Part shown: positions 41,724 through 51,600 of the stretch, piece by piece
Position numbering within the stretch: position 1 is the stretch's first letter
Layout of the letters: each line of letters opens with the position of its first letter
NCBI GenBank assembly: GCA_004194705.1
Contig: SADC01000520.1
Coordinates: 1-64,000 of the forward strand
Reading direction: 5' to 3'
DNA: 64,000 nucleotides
From: Ditylenchus dipsaci
Taxonomy: Eukaryota > Nematoda > Chromadorea > Rhabditida > Anguinidae
Notes under the pieces: model-generated
What the model saw: only the letters and a program-made list of their open reading frames with translations
Databases searched by the model: none
Told to the model about the DNA's origin: nothing
Position numbers and translations under genes: made by a program

Positions 41724-42194
41724 TACAGTCGAGTCTCGATATAGTGGCACTCTCAAAAGTTCGTTCCCGCCTTGAGTCCGACTTTTTTCTAACTCGATTA
41801 GTCAGTCTAATCAGAAATTATTTGAAAAAGAGGTGCCACTATATCGAGACCCGCGTGTCTTTACGGCAAAAGTGTTACGATTCAGAAAACGACCGGTAAA
41901 ATCAGAATCTGTGCAATTTTTCTGATTAGACTGACGAATCATATTCAGCTAAATATTTCAAAAACGAGTTCAAAAAAAAGTGTCGACCCAAGGCGGGAAC
42001 GAACTTTTCAGGGTGTCAACTATGTCAAGACTCGACTGAGCCCTATCCAACAAAGAGAGGGGGGTTTGCCTTGGTCCCCCTGCGGAATTCTATCGTTATT
42101 TTTAGTCTTAGGCTCAGGCAAAGATCGAAAAACAATAGGGGGACTAAAGCTTCCATCCCCTCCCCCCCTTTGTTGGATAGGGCCCTCGACTGTA
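41724..42194. mobile_element. CAGTCRA-family element, word ATATAGTGGCAC, split by insertion
   Basis: TACAGTCGAGTCTCGATATA at the left; an internal inverted unit GTGCCACTATATCGAGAC at 41833-41850; the right terminus CAAGACTCGACTG is interrupted by the element 42039-42184, after which CTCGACTGTATA completes the end. CAATTTTTCTGATTAGACTG pairs with the left half. Confidence 0.7.
42039..42184. mobile_element. Small foldback with exact 8-bp TSD CTCGACTG
   Basis: GCCCTATCCAACAAAG is a perfect terminal inverted repeat. Flanks 42031-42038 and 42185-42192 are both CTCGACTG. The interior has GCCTTGGTCCCC, as in the large foldback 8328-8990. It sits in the right terminus of the CAGTCRA element. Confidence 0.88.
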
Positions 42195-42709
42195 TAATAT
42201 TAATTATAATATAATATATAATATAGCAATGTTAGTAGTCAACAAGAGTCTATGGTAAGTGAGAATCTTTAACCCTTGAGCCACCTGATTTTCTATGTCC
42301 GCCATGTCAAAAACATCAGCCTCAGGCTTTATCTATGCTCAAACATCAACGCTTAGATATTTTTAATGGGTTTTGCAAAAACACTAGGGTTCGATTTTGA
42401 ACAAGATTGACTCTAGAGTCACGAACATTGTTGTGTCTGAATGAAATTGATGAACTCGACAAAACTAGCACAGAATCAGATGCTAACGTCAATTCACGGA
42501 AGCTGAACATGAAGCCAAAAAATGCAATTATGCTAGGTACAGCACATTTGGTCAAAAAAGTACAATTTGGTCATTTTCGGTCATAAAATGACATTGTGTG
42601 TCCAGCTCTTTAAGTCATTTCAAAGCAAAAATTTTTCGGGTACTAGAAATTTCAAAAAATTGAACAGATTCAAGGTCGTAAAAAAGTACAAATCTTTTTA
42701 AACTTAAAG

Positions 42710-43377
42710 GCTGTTTGTACCAATGAGAGCGTCTTGTTTAGAATTTCACGCTGAAAAAGATAGTAGAACAAATCTAAGTGCCTTTTCCACGGAAACCTCA
42801 CGGTTGATTGTATGTTTTGAGACGGTTTGGAGTCGCTTTATTTTTTAATTGTATCTGCGACCCTACTATAGAATACCCCCTCCCCCCCCCCCCCCGAAAA
42901 TCCGACCTTTTAAAACTTAAGTAAAAAGTACCCAAATTTATGTCCAGACCCGGAAATGTGCGCAAACTCTTCATTAGTCACAACTTCCGTACACTGGCCT
43001 ACCCCCAAGTCTAAGGGCTAAGCCTAAACTTGTTGTTTGCAAGGGTAGTTACAGCGATTTTATAAGGTCGGAGTTCGGGGGGGGGGGGTTTCTATAGTAG
43101 CGCCGTATCTGCTTACAGGACATTAATTCAACACTTAACTGGTGCAGAATTTACCGAGCTTTCAAATGAATACAAATTTAATCGGTTAGTGGCCGTATAA
43201 CAGCACTTTTCGAAATAAATTTTAAATAAACAATCTAATAAATAAATAACTTCAAACCGTCTCATAACATACAATCGAACTGTGAGATTTCCATGGAAAA
43301 GCACTTTTTCAGAATTTTTTTCCTATCTTGTTCAGCGTGAAATTCTGAACAAGTCACTCGCATTGGTACTAACAGCT
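42710..43377. mobile_element. Foldback host element, GCTGTTTGTACCAATG arms
   Basis: GCTGTTTGTACCAATGAGAG, GAATTTCACGCTGAA and GAAACCTCACGGTTGATTGT at the left are inverted near 43262-43377. Interrupted by 42859-43104. Confidence 0.72.
42859..43104. mobile_element. GGCGCTACT-family element, word ATAGAAACCCC, exact TSD GTATCTGC
   Basis: Left GACCCTACTATAGAATACCC with a run of 14 C; right GGTTTCTATAGTAGCGCC preceded by 12 G. GTATCTGC flanks both sides (42851-42858, 43105-43112). The interior CCTAAGTCTAAGGGC..ACTTGTTGTTTGCAAGGGT is the family body. Confidence 0.9.
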
Positions 43378-43389
43378 TTTCAAGTGTGA

Positions 43390-43490
43390 AAAAGTACATT
43401 TACGTAATTTACCTGGACCCCTAAGCCTAAGTTTTGAGTCTTAACATGTTGTTTCAAGGTAGTTACAGCAATTTGAGATGGGGGCAGTGT
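43390..43490. repeat. Remnant of GGCGCTACT-family body
   Basis: CCCCTAAGCCTAAG, TTAACATGTTGTTTCAAGG and TAGTTACAGCAATTTGAGAT match the interior of 42859-43104 and 22726-22920 without either terminus. Confidence 0.5.
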
Positions 43491-43581
43491 TGTTTTGAAG
43501 TCCGGAGAAAAAAATATTTTTTTTCGCGCGAAAAAAATTGTCTCATGTTCCTTGCTGTCCATGTTCAATTAAAAATGGAGA

Positions 43582-43951
43582 CGCAAATGACTCGCCAACG
43601 CGAAAACTTTCCATTGGCAAAACTCGCCACCGTAAAACTCGCTAAAGAATATTCGATTCGACGACCCTCCTTGAGACCGGCCATAGGATAACGTTGAATC
43701 AAAATTTGCATTGGCGAGCTTTTCGTTGGGGAATTTTGCCGTTGGTGAGTTTTTCCGTTAGCGAGTTTCTGCGTTGGCGAGATTTGACGTTGGCAAGTTG
43801 CTACATTGACGAGTTTTTGTGTTGTGAATTTCCGACTTTGGTTAGTCTTTTGGGCTACCAGACAATTTCTAATATTTTTGAAATTGTCGCGCGACAAATT
43901 CTAAAAATATTAGAAATTGTCTGGTAGCCGAATTTTGCATTGGCGAGCTGA
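43582..43951. mobile_element. Array-ended element, word CGTTGGCGAGTTTTTC
   Basis: The right side has eight consecutive 15-16 bp units (TTGGCGAGCTTTTCG, TTGGTGAGTTTTTCCG, TTAGCGAGTTTCTGCG, ...). The left has inverted ACTCGCCAACGCG, AACTCGCCACCG, AACTCGCTAAAG. The array is interrupted by the palindrome 43853-43929. Confidence 0.75.
43853..43929. mobile_element. 77-bp palindrome, GGCTACCAGACAATTTC ends
   Basis: GGCTACCAGACAATTTC and GAAATTGTCTGGTAGCC are perfect inverts around TGTCGCGCGACA. Flanks GTCTTTTG and GAATTTTG match at 6 of 8 bases. Same ends as 45883-46034. Confidence 0.8.
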
Positions 43952-44843
43952 TTGCCTCCCGAAAATGTTATAATGCAAGTTTAGTCTTTTTCAGACTCTG
44001 CGCATCTTTTCTTTCCAAAAACAAAGAAAAAATGCCTAATGGATGAAAATAAAAAAATTACAAACAAAAACAAATCCTCCCTGTAATTAGATTCTAAAAA
44101 TTTTTGGACAAACATTTGATACTTGTAATTGTAAATCGTTCGATTGTATGAGTCACTTCAGTGAGTCAACAATTAATGGTAGTGTATTTCTTTTTTGTCT
44201 GAGTCAAACCAATTTATTCATTTAAAAACTAGTCATTGGCATTTATTGGCGTTGTGATTACATGCTTGGTAAAGAGGACTACTGGCTACTTATGCATTTT
44301 TTGGTTAGAAAATTGGACTATTTTGTATAGTTTAGTTATATAGGTTGAGGAGACACATGGAATGAGCTATAATTACTTGTTCAAGATTGTGGTGGTGAGT
44401 TGATTTGATTTGGATTCTTAAAATTTTGTTATTTTGTTGTCTGGATATTTAGGTGGGAGACCACAACAGCGGGAAAGCTGCATTCTTTTGAGGTATGATC
44501 TATTTTTTTTTCGAATATGGCCTGTTTGACTTCTAATAGGCACAAAGCATTGCCCTTTAAGAACAAGGCACTTAGCGCTGCAGCCAAAAAAGGGGGTTGT
44601 TCATACCGTAGCTGACACCAGGGAGAGGAGAGGGTGAAGGGACGCATGTAGCTTGAGTCTTGGAATTATGTTTTTTAATCGCTCAGGAGAGTTTGGTCAC
44701 GTTGGTTAGCAATCATCTGACTTTTAAGGTCCATGGCCGCCGCCGATGAATATTTGAAAGGCGGTACCAGTGAAATTCAAACAAGAATTTTTTCGAAACT
44801 ATTTTCGTTGATTACTCTTTGAATAATAAGTAATCAAACTTAC

Positions 44844-45031
44844 TACAGTCAAACCTCGATAATCCGCACCCGCTAAACCGCCACCCTCGATAAATCGCCA
44901 CCCTCGATAAGCCCGATTTGGTTGGCCGTCAGAGAAACTCAACAAAGTTTACCCCCGCTAAACCGCCACCTCGATAATCCGCCACCCTCGGAGCGGTCCC
45001 ATGGGTGGCGGATTATCGAGGTTGGACTGTA
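44844..45031. mobile_element. CAGTCRA-family MITE, word ATAATCCGCCACC
   Basis: TACAGTCAAACCTCGATAAT with tandem CCGCCACCCTCGATAA copies at the left. The right end is a hairpin: ATAATCCGCCACC, GGAGCGGTCCC, GGGTGGCGGATTATCGAGG, TTGGACTGTA. Confidence 0.82.
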
Positions 45032-45042
45032 ACATAATATCA

Positions 45043-45112
45043 TCGGTAGCCTAGTGGTAAATCGATAGGTAGCATACTAGTTGGTTGTCGATTCGATTCC
45101 CGTTATGGTTAC
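45043..45112 (+). other. tRNA-like sequence (SINE-like)
   Basis: GGTAGCCTAGTGGTAA resembles an A box (45046-45061) and TCGATTCGATTCCCG a B box (45088-45102), followed by CTTTTTC. The stems do not close into a full cloverleaf. Probably a tRNA-derived pol III unit carried by the foldback element. Confidence 0.42.
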
Positions 45113-45316
45113 GCTTTTTCTCGACATTTACCGAATTGCGTGAAATTAATGCTTGTTTGAATTTCACTGGTAGCCTTCTTTTAAAATATTTCCATCACCG
45201 GCGAGCATGCCCTTCAAATCAAATCTTGGATCACGGGCTCATAGGCGAAATTTTGGGATGAGAAGGCTAGTAAATATTGAAAAACCATAAATGGAATCAA
45301 GGCAATTTTCGAATTT

Positions 45317-45514
45317 TAAAGGGCCATTGTTAATGCGCGCAGAGGCACACGCAAAATTTGAATTGGCGGGGACACTTCTCTTTCGTCTATCACTGTACTC
45401 TTTCGAGTCGTTTCGAGTAACTCGAAAGAGTAAACTGATAGACGAAAGAAAAGTGTCCCACGCCTATTCAAATTTTGCGTGTGCCGCTGCGCGCAAAAAT
45501 CATGGACTTTAAAG
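45317..45514. mobile_element. AAAGGGCCATT palindromic element
   Basis: Full-length inverted repeat: TTTAAAGGGCCATTGTTAAT.. / ..CATGGACTTTAAA, GCACACGCAAAATTTGAATT / inverted, GGGACACTTCTCTTTCGTC / inverted. Confidence 0.78.
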
Positions 45515-45882
45515 CGTCTTTCTGATCACAGTTCAAATACTACTGGGCGCACACCTTTTCTCATACTAATTTTTAGTTTTTTAGCTCTTTAAAGTGACCG
45601 AAATTCTTGTTCAATTCTGTGCATATGTCAAAATGTTTTATTTACCATTCTGTTAGCTCGACAAGTTAACCGAGATAAACAACTCTATTCTTATTAAGTT
45701 TCAAAAACTTTAGATTAATGAGTGGGCTCTAAAAATTGAAATTTAAAAGAAACCCATCGAAATGCTATTAGTTACTCTCCTAAATAATTCTGACTGCGAC
45801 TAGTTTTGTGAAGCATATTTGTGGTTCAATTTTACCTTTTTAAATGTTTTTTAAGGAAAAATTTGATGCTAGTGTCATATAC

Positions 45883-46034
45883 GGATACCAGACAATTTCA
45901 ATATTTTTGGGATTGTCGCCCGACATTTTCCAATATTTTTTCGGTCGATTCGGTCGTTTCGCCCGAATCGACCGAAAAAATATTGGAAAATGTCGGGCGA
46001 CAATTTCAAAAATTTTGGAAATTGTCTGGTAGCC
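45883..46034. mobile_element. Palindromic MITE, exact 8-bp TSD TCATATAC
   Basis: GGATACCAGACAATTTC / GAAATTGTCTGGTAGCC ends and inner TTCGGTCGATTCGG / inverted. TCATATAC at 45875-45882 and 46035-46042. Confidence 0.88.
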
Positions 46035-46061
46035 TCATATACCCCTCCCAAAAGCGGCTGG

Positions 46062-46350
46062 ATGAGATTTGGCAAAACAAGATTTGGCAAACGTATGTTT
46101 TGGCAAAGCGATGTTTGGCTACAACGAGATTTGGCAAAAAGATATTCGGCAAGCTTAACTGAGCTATTCATGGCATGAATAGCCTACGTTTCCTAGTTCG
46201 AAAAACCACGAAAGCATGCTTTTCAACATTTCGGACGCTAAATATGATCAGAATCTGCTTAGCTACTTTGTTTATCTCTAAATATCGGTTTGCCGAAAAT
46301 TGTTTATGCCAAATCTCAGTTTGCCGAATCTCGTTTTTGCCAAATATCCT
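46062..46350. mobile_element. Array-ended element, word GATTTGGCAAAACGA
   Basis: The left side has six units of 15-16 bp (GATTTGGCAAAACAA, GATTTGGCAAACGTAT, GTTTTGGCAAAGCGA, ...); the right side has inverted TTTGCCGAAAATTG, TATGCCAAATCTCAG, TTTGCCGAATCTCG, TTTTGCCAAATATC. Non-coding. Confidence 0.75.
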
Positions 46351-46486
46351 CTAGCTAAAAAGCTAGTATCGTATAAACTCCGCAATAATTTTCAAAAGTT
46401 GTTAAAAAGCAAATTGTTTAACGAAAAAGCTATGCAAAATCCATTTTTAGTAATGGCCAGAGCGTTATACTTAACCTGTACCTAAG

Positions 46487-47325
46487 CCAGGAGCCACTTT
46501 CAGGTCGGCGGATAGAGTAAGGATCAAGATTACTCGTGATCTATTGATCGTGTTTCAGACACGATGAGTAGGATCAAGAGTAACTCTCGATCTATTAATC
46601 TTGTTTCTTGTTTTGCATATGATAGGATTCAGACATGTCGAGTACTCGTGATCCACTATATCTTTGGCTTTGTTTCCTAATTTTTACCAGAGTAGGTCAT
46701 GATCCAGACTACCTTTCTGAGTTTCATCATACTTTTGTCCAGAGTTACTCGTGATCCAGACTTTTTCTCGGTTTATCCTTGTTTTGGCCAGACTAACTTG
46801 TGATCACCTGCCTCACACTACCTCTTATTTTAATCAAGTTTAAGTTAGCCCTGAACCGGTCTGATGCAGCCCTGATCCAGTCTGATCCAATCTGATACAG
46901 CCCTGATTCAGTTTGGATCAGACTGGATCAGGGCTAGATCAGACCGGATCAGGGCTGGATCAGGTCGAATCAGACTGGATTAGGGCCGATTGAGACTGAA
47001 AACACAGTAGGTAGTGTTGAGTTAGGTGATGACGAGTTACTCTGGCCAAAATTAGGTCAAACCAAAAACGAGTGTGGATCACGAATTAATCTGGCCAAAT
47101 ATGAGAGGAAAACCCGAAGACAGTGCGGATCACGAGTTACTCGCCCGTCTGAACCGGATCGATAGATCAATAGTTACTCTGATCTATTGATCCAGTTTCA
47201 GACGGGCGATAGGATCATAGATCAAGAGTTACTTTCGATCTATCGATCCGGTTTCAGGTAGACGAGTAGGATCACGAGTAACTCTTGATCCTTCCTCTAT
47301 TCGCCGACCTGAAGTGGCTCCAGGG
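46487..47325. mobile_element. Foldback element built of GATCA words
   Basis: CCAGGAGCCACTTTCAGGTC and GACCTGAAGTGGCTCCAGG are terminal inverts. The interior is arrays of GATCAAGAGTAACTCTCGAT, CTCGTGATC and, in the centre, TCTGATCCAGCCCTGATC-like units (46860-46990) that switch orientation. No ORF, 840 bp. Confidence 0.72.
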
Positions 47326-47343
47326 GCCTAGGCCTATGTTCGG

Positions 47344-47397
47344 GGTGAGTATATGACACTAGCTTTTTTTGGGAGGGTTATATGACACTACCGCCAA
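47344..47397. mobile_element. GGCGGTAGT end, word TATATGACACTA
   Basis: GTATATGACACTAGC and GTTATATGACACTACCGCC repeat the word in tandem next to GGGAGGG: a solo right end of the GGCGCTACT type. Confidence 0.55.
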
Positions 47398-47886
47398 AAT
47401 TTCCTGATCTTTCTGATTTTTACAAATGGCACTAAAAATAGAAGAAAGAATTACAAATTCCAAGAATTTTTACCTGCATAAAAATTATTTTCTAATTATA
47501 GAAGGAACAACTGCGTGACGTGCCGTTAGCGTCCAAGTGTTGTTATTGTGTATTGCAATTAGTAAATATATATGTACTAGTAATTATTAATGGGGTGTGA
47601 AAAGAATAAGCACGAAAATCCTCTAAAAGCAGGGTTCTCATCTCAAAATTTAGAGATGAAGTACATTTTGTCAAACAAAGTACAATTTGGTCATATTTTA
47701 TCACAAAGTTGCGATTTTACCGACTTGAGATTTAAGCAGCGAAAATAAAGATGTTGACGTAAAATTTGAAAATTTTCAAAGATTTTGGGTGCCAAATAAT
47801 GACAAATCTATGAATAAAGTGCTGATGAGAAGTCTGCCTAAAACTCAAATGCACAATCCAACCAGAGTCCCAATTTAGGTTCTCAG
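47398..47886. other. Rab intron remainder with a GTACAATTTGGTC fragment
   Basis: AAAGTACAATTTGGTCAT at 47680 matches 42558-42580. Otherwise nothing is seen. Confidence 0.35.
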
Positions 47887-48554
47887 AAATACTTCCGCCA
47901 AGATCACATATCTACCCTTGGAGTTGACTTCAAGCTCAAACTATAAAGCTAGGCAGAGACAAAGTGCGGCTCGAATTATGGGTAAGTTGACCAAAAATAA
48001 ATTATTCACTGTGTTATTAATTCTGATTTACTGTAGGATACTGCTGGCTTGGAAGGTACAGGACATCTACAATTCGTATTACCACTCTGCTCATGGAATC
48101 ATGTGTGTTTACGACCTGACCAATGAACGGTTATACTAATTTGAACTCAAATAAAAAAATAGTGAAAGTTAAATTCAGTTCTTTCGAGAATCTTGAAAAT
48201 TATTGGCTAAAAGAGATCAAAAATCATGCTCCTCAAAATGCAGTTTTACTTCTGGTGGGCAACAAGGCTGACATGGAGAGCGAACGAAAAGTGGATTTCG
48301 ATAGAGCTGAAAGGTGATTTTCACACAGTTAGAAAGTTCGAAAAAAATAAAAACTCGTGAGCATACAATTTATTGCGTCGTCTAGAAGTCTTGTGGTACA
48401 AGAGTTTTTGTGTGTCACTGTGATGGTTTTTCTAATTTTTGTAAATAAAAGAAAGAAATTTTTCGGTGAGATCCATATCAGAAAACCTCTAAGTAATAAG
48501 ACAGATCAATCATTTGATAAGTTTTACGTTCCGATAGGTTTCATTTTTCTTTGA

Positions 48555-48715
48555 TACCGTATATTCTTTATTAAAGCCCCGGGGCCTTTATTTTTCAACC
48601 TTCGAAAAATCCGGAAATTGTAAATCAAAAATGGTTCTAACTCTGAAATCCTGGTCAAAATCGAGGGGGGGGGCGCTTTTATTAGAAAGGGGCCTTTAAT
48701 AGAGAATATACGGTA
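48555..48715. mobile_element. CCGTATT-family MITE, word TTAAAGGCCCC
   Basis: TACCGTATATTCTTTATTAA then the palindrome AAAGCCCCGGGGCCTTT and ATTTTTCAACC (hairpin end). The right end is tandem GCGCTTTTATTAG and GGGGCCTTTAATAGAG then AATATACGGTA. Confidence 0.82.
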
Positions 48716-49692
48716 TTTCAACTCTAGAATCACTCAAAAATTTAGACTTTATTTATAAATAAAATAATTCCGAAACCCATCACAGTGCAACACCAAAAAA
48801 TATTCTTGAAAAGACTTTCTGAACGACACTGCAAATAGCGGCCAATCTCACAGAGTATTTCCTTAGCCTGAAGAAAGTTTACAAAAATATCCTTTGCACT
48901 AAAAAGTAACCGTAAAAGAGCAGGATTGTGTACAGGGTTATTCAAAATCACGTTAACATTAGAAAAATCGTCAAGATGACTCCGCTGCGGACGGTTCAGC
49001 CCGCAAACGTCCCTATAAATACCCCTATTATAAAACGGTAACAAGAGACAAAAAAAAACAAAAGAAATTAATACAATGAAGAACTCGGGATTGATAAGAA
49101 AATGGGATGCAAGTGGAAAACAAGCAAAAACAGGCCTATTAAATAAAACACACAAAAACATAATTTAAACAAAAATATTGAATTTGAAAATTTTAACGTA
49201 ATTTTTAGTCACTCTGTAGGTGTGTCAGTGGTTTGGGTAAAAACGATTCTTGTCAAAATTAACACAAGCTCAGGTATCCTGGTCTCTAAGGACTACTATT
49301 AGGTGCAAAAGTTATGCATAAAATATAAAAAAATTTGAAACCCATTTAAAAGTGTAACTCAATTTGATGTCTTCGCAGTACTTTAATGGTAGCCGATTAG
49401 CTAAAACTAATTGTCTATTAGTTTTATATTATGATTTTCAAGTTAATTATTTTTTATAACAGACACTTCGGTGTACATTCATCAGACTTTATTTTATAAA
49501 CTAATTTTTTTCCTTTCCTTTCGAAATTGTATGAGGGAGTTCTATTTTTGTCAAAATCAAAATATTTTTGAGAAATAAGAATATGCAACATCTCTTCTCT
49601 TTCACATTAGAAAAATTTAGGTTAGCCAAAAGAATTGGAGTGTCATTGTAGGTGTTTGAATTTGTATTCCATAAATATCATGCTTATTGAAG
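48716..49692. other. Rab intron, no supported gene
   Basis: A 139-codon minus-strand frame (48742-49161) is hydrophobic, but its start and content suit chance translation of poly-T DNA and no homology is evident. No repeat borders recognised. Confidence 0.4.
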
Positions 49693-50032
49693 GTATGAAG
49701 TAAGTGCCAAAACAGGCATTAAACTGTGATGAGGCATTCAACGACCTGGCTTCTGCAATGAGAGATCGTCTGCTAGTATCTAACATGCACTCGGACAGTG
49801 AAGACTCTGACCATTTGTCCTCCGCATTTCATGTGGATGGTGTCATATCTGGCGACGAAAAGGTAAGTCAAATAAAGCTTTTATGTCCCTATCCACCAAA
49901 AGCAAAAAAACACAATGGCAATAAAAAGGTGAGGTGAGTAAAGTCGAAAGGACCAAAAAGTTTCTTAAAAACCGTATAACCCAAGACTCGGCAACTCAAA
50001 ATTTCGACATCGGATTAGTGTTCAACATGGTC

Positions 50033-51600
50033 TACAGTCGACGCTCTCCATAACGGACCCGAAGGACCGGGCTCAGCCGTCCGTTATGGAGAGCGTCCGT
50101 TATTGTAGAACGTCCGTTATGGAGAGCCGAATTTTTCTAGATAAATAATTTTGTCCGTTATAGAGAGCTTAGAATACTAAGTCTGGTTTTTAAAATTCAT
50201 TCATTCAAAAAACAGGAAAAAAAACTAGTACACACTGATATACTTCAAAAAAAAATTCTGATACATAGCGAAAAGGGCAACTTTCTAAGGTCACAGCTTA
50301 ACATCACCCACGACTTTTTCGAGACTAATACACAAACACCTTTGATTTTCAATCTTTTTTATTATATTAAAAGTAGACATATATCATAAACAACTTTTTT
50401 TAAGTTTTTCTTTTAGAAATCCCAGTACAGATAAGTCGAAAGTCTGTGCTTATTTTCTCATCTAAATGGCTTTGTTTTGTTTTCTGCTGCTTCGATGATA
50501 TTTTTCGTGCAGGAGTAGTGTGGGCAAATCACTTTGGGACAATTCAATTTGGGCCAAAATCAATTTGGGTCAAATCACTTTGGGACAATTCAATTTGGGC
50601 CAAATCAATATGGGCCAATTCAATTTGGGCCAAAATCAAATTGGGCCAAATCACTTTGCGCACTATTTCTAATTATTTTACTGTCAAACGCTAAAGGCAC
50701 GTTCACAACGAGTGTCGACAAAAATTTGAAATAAAGGAGATTTTAATGTAATAAAGGGCATTTTGTCAAAAAGTGCCATTTTATCAAGTGCTTATTTGTT
50801 TTGAGCACTGAAAATAACAATTTTGACGGAAAATTTCAAAAATTTTAAAGTTTTCGGGTCTCAAAATAAAGGACAAATCTTTAAATAAAGGACGTTTCCG
50901 AGCCATGCATGCAATATTTCATTTTACTATTATCAAACCATCTTCATCATGCCAAAAATTAGTCCAGAAAACAGATTATGGAACCCAAAAAAGTAAAATT
51001 TTTTGATGTAAGTGGACGACCACTTGGTTTAGTTAGTACATGGATTATCCAGTAGAATTGAGGTTGATCATAGAAAAACATTTTGAATTTCAAAAGATCT
51101 TTACTCAAGACAAAAATATTACTACCCGAGTACCATTGCACTACCCGAGTTTCTTTATTCAATTTCCAATGACAAATAACTACAATATTACAACAAAGAG
51201 ATCTAATACTATGCTTGAATGACCCTAGTACTTCTCAAGATGAGCAACGATCGAGACCAGAAATTGCCATAATAAAACGATCAAAATCATTATAAATAGT
51301 GGCGCAAATTGATTTGGCCCAATTTGATTTTTGGCCAAATTGAATGGCCCAAATTGATTTTGGCCCAACTTGATTTTGGCCCAAATGAATTGGCCCATAT
51401 TGATTTGGCCCACACTACTCCTGCCCATTTTTTCACCTGCAGCAAGATGACAAGTCGCTTTTTTCTATTATGTATTTTATGTAGTTATGTAGAACGTTCC
51501 TTCCAGTCAATTTCAATAGAAACCAACCAAACCAAATTTTCGTCCGTTATGGAGAGCTGTCCGTTATGGAGGGGGTCCGTTATGGAGAGCGTCGACTGTA
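50033..51600. mobile_element. CAGTCRA-family element, word CCGTTATGGAGAG, 1.57 kb
   Basis: Left hairpin end: TACAGTCGACGCTCTCCATA, ACGGACCC, GAAGGACCGGG, CCGTCCGTTATGGAGAGCG, with further GTCCGTTAT copies. Right tandem end: TCCGTTATGGAG three times, GCGTCGACTGTA. No transposase is seen. The middle is occupied by the element at 50510-51423. Lies in the last Rab intron. Confidence 0.8.
50510..51423. mobile_element. Array-ended MULE derivative, word CAATTTGGGCCAAA
   Basis: CAGGAGTAGTGTGGGC / GCCCACACTACTCCTG are perfect terminal inverts, followed by about eight 15-16 bp units (TTTGGGACAATTCAA, TTTGGGCCAAAATCAA, ...) and their inverted set at 51304-51412. On the minus strand at 51229-51275 the text FLVSIVAHLEKY matches the last residues (FLVSIGAHLEKY) of the MULE transposase at 56137, also at nucleotide level. 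It is therefore an internally deleted relative that keeps only the transposase tail. Confidence 0.8.

Larger units (their letters stand above)
44736..45213. mobile_element. Foldback element in Rab intron
   Basis: TATTTGAAAGGCGGTACCAG then TGAAATTCAAACAAG is inverted at about 45152-45190. It encloses the CAGTCRA MITE 44844-45031 and a tRNA-like sequence. A related arm is at 52905-52960 (ACTGGTGCCTCTTTTCAAAA). Confidence 0.6.

Noticed and set aside
42710..43377. TTAA-specific piggyBac origin for palindromic elements
   Set aside because: TTAA occurs at some AAAGG borders but no consistent TTAA duplication or piggyBac transposase was found; the elements with exact duplications have 8 bp.
43565..43897. 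110-codon minus-strand ORF with repeated KLANGKTHQRQ-like units
   Set aside because: Translation of the 16-bp word array of the element at 43582-43951.
48742..49161. 139-codon hydrophobic minus-strand ORF in the Rab intron
   Set aside because: Poly-T derived, no splice sites, no homology visible; longest ORF here but not convincing.
50446..50734. ORFs with WANSIWAK / NLGQNQFG repeats
   Set aside because: They translate the 15-16 bp array of the element at 50510; the periodic peptide has no other support.
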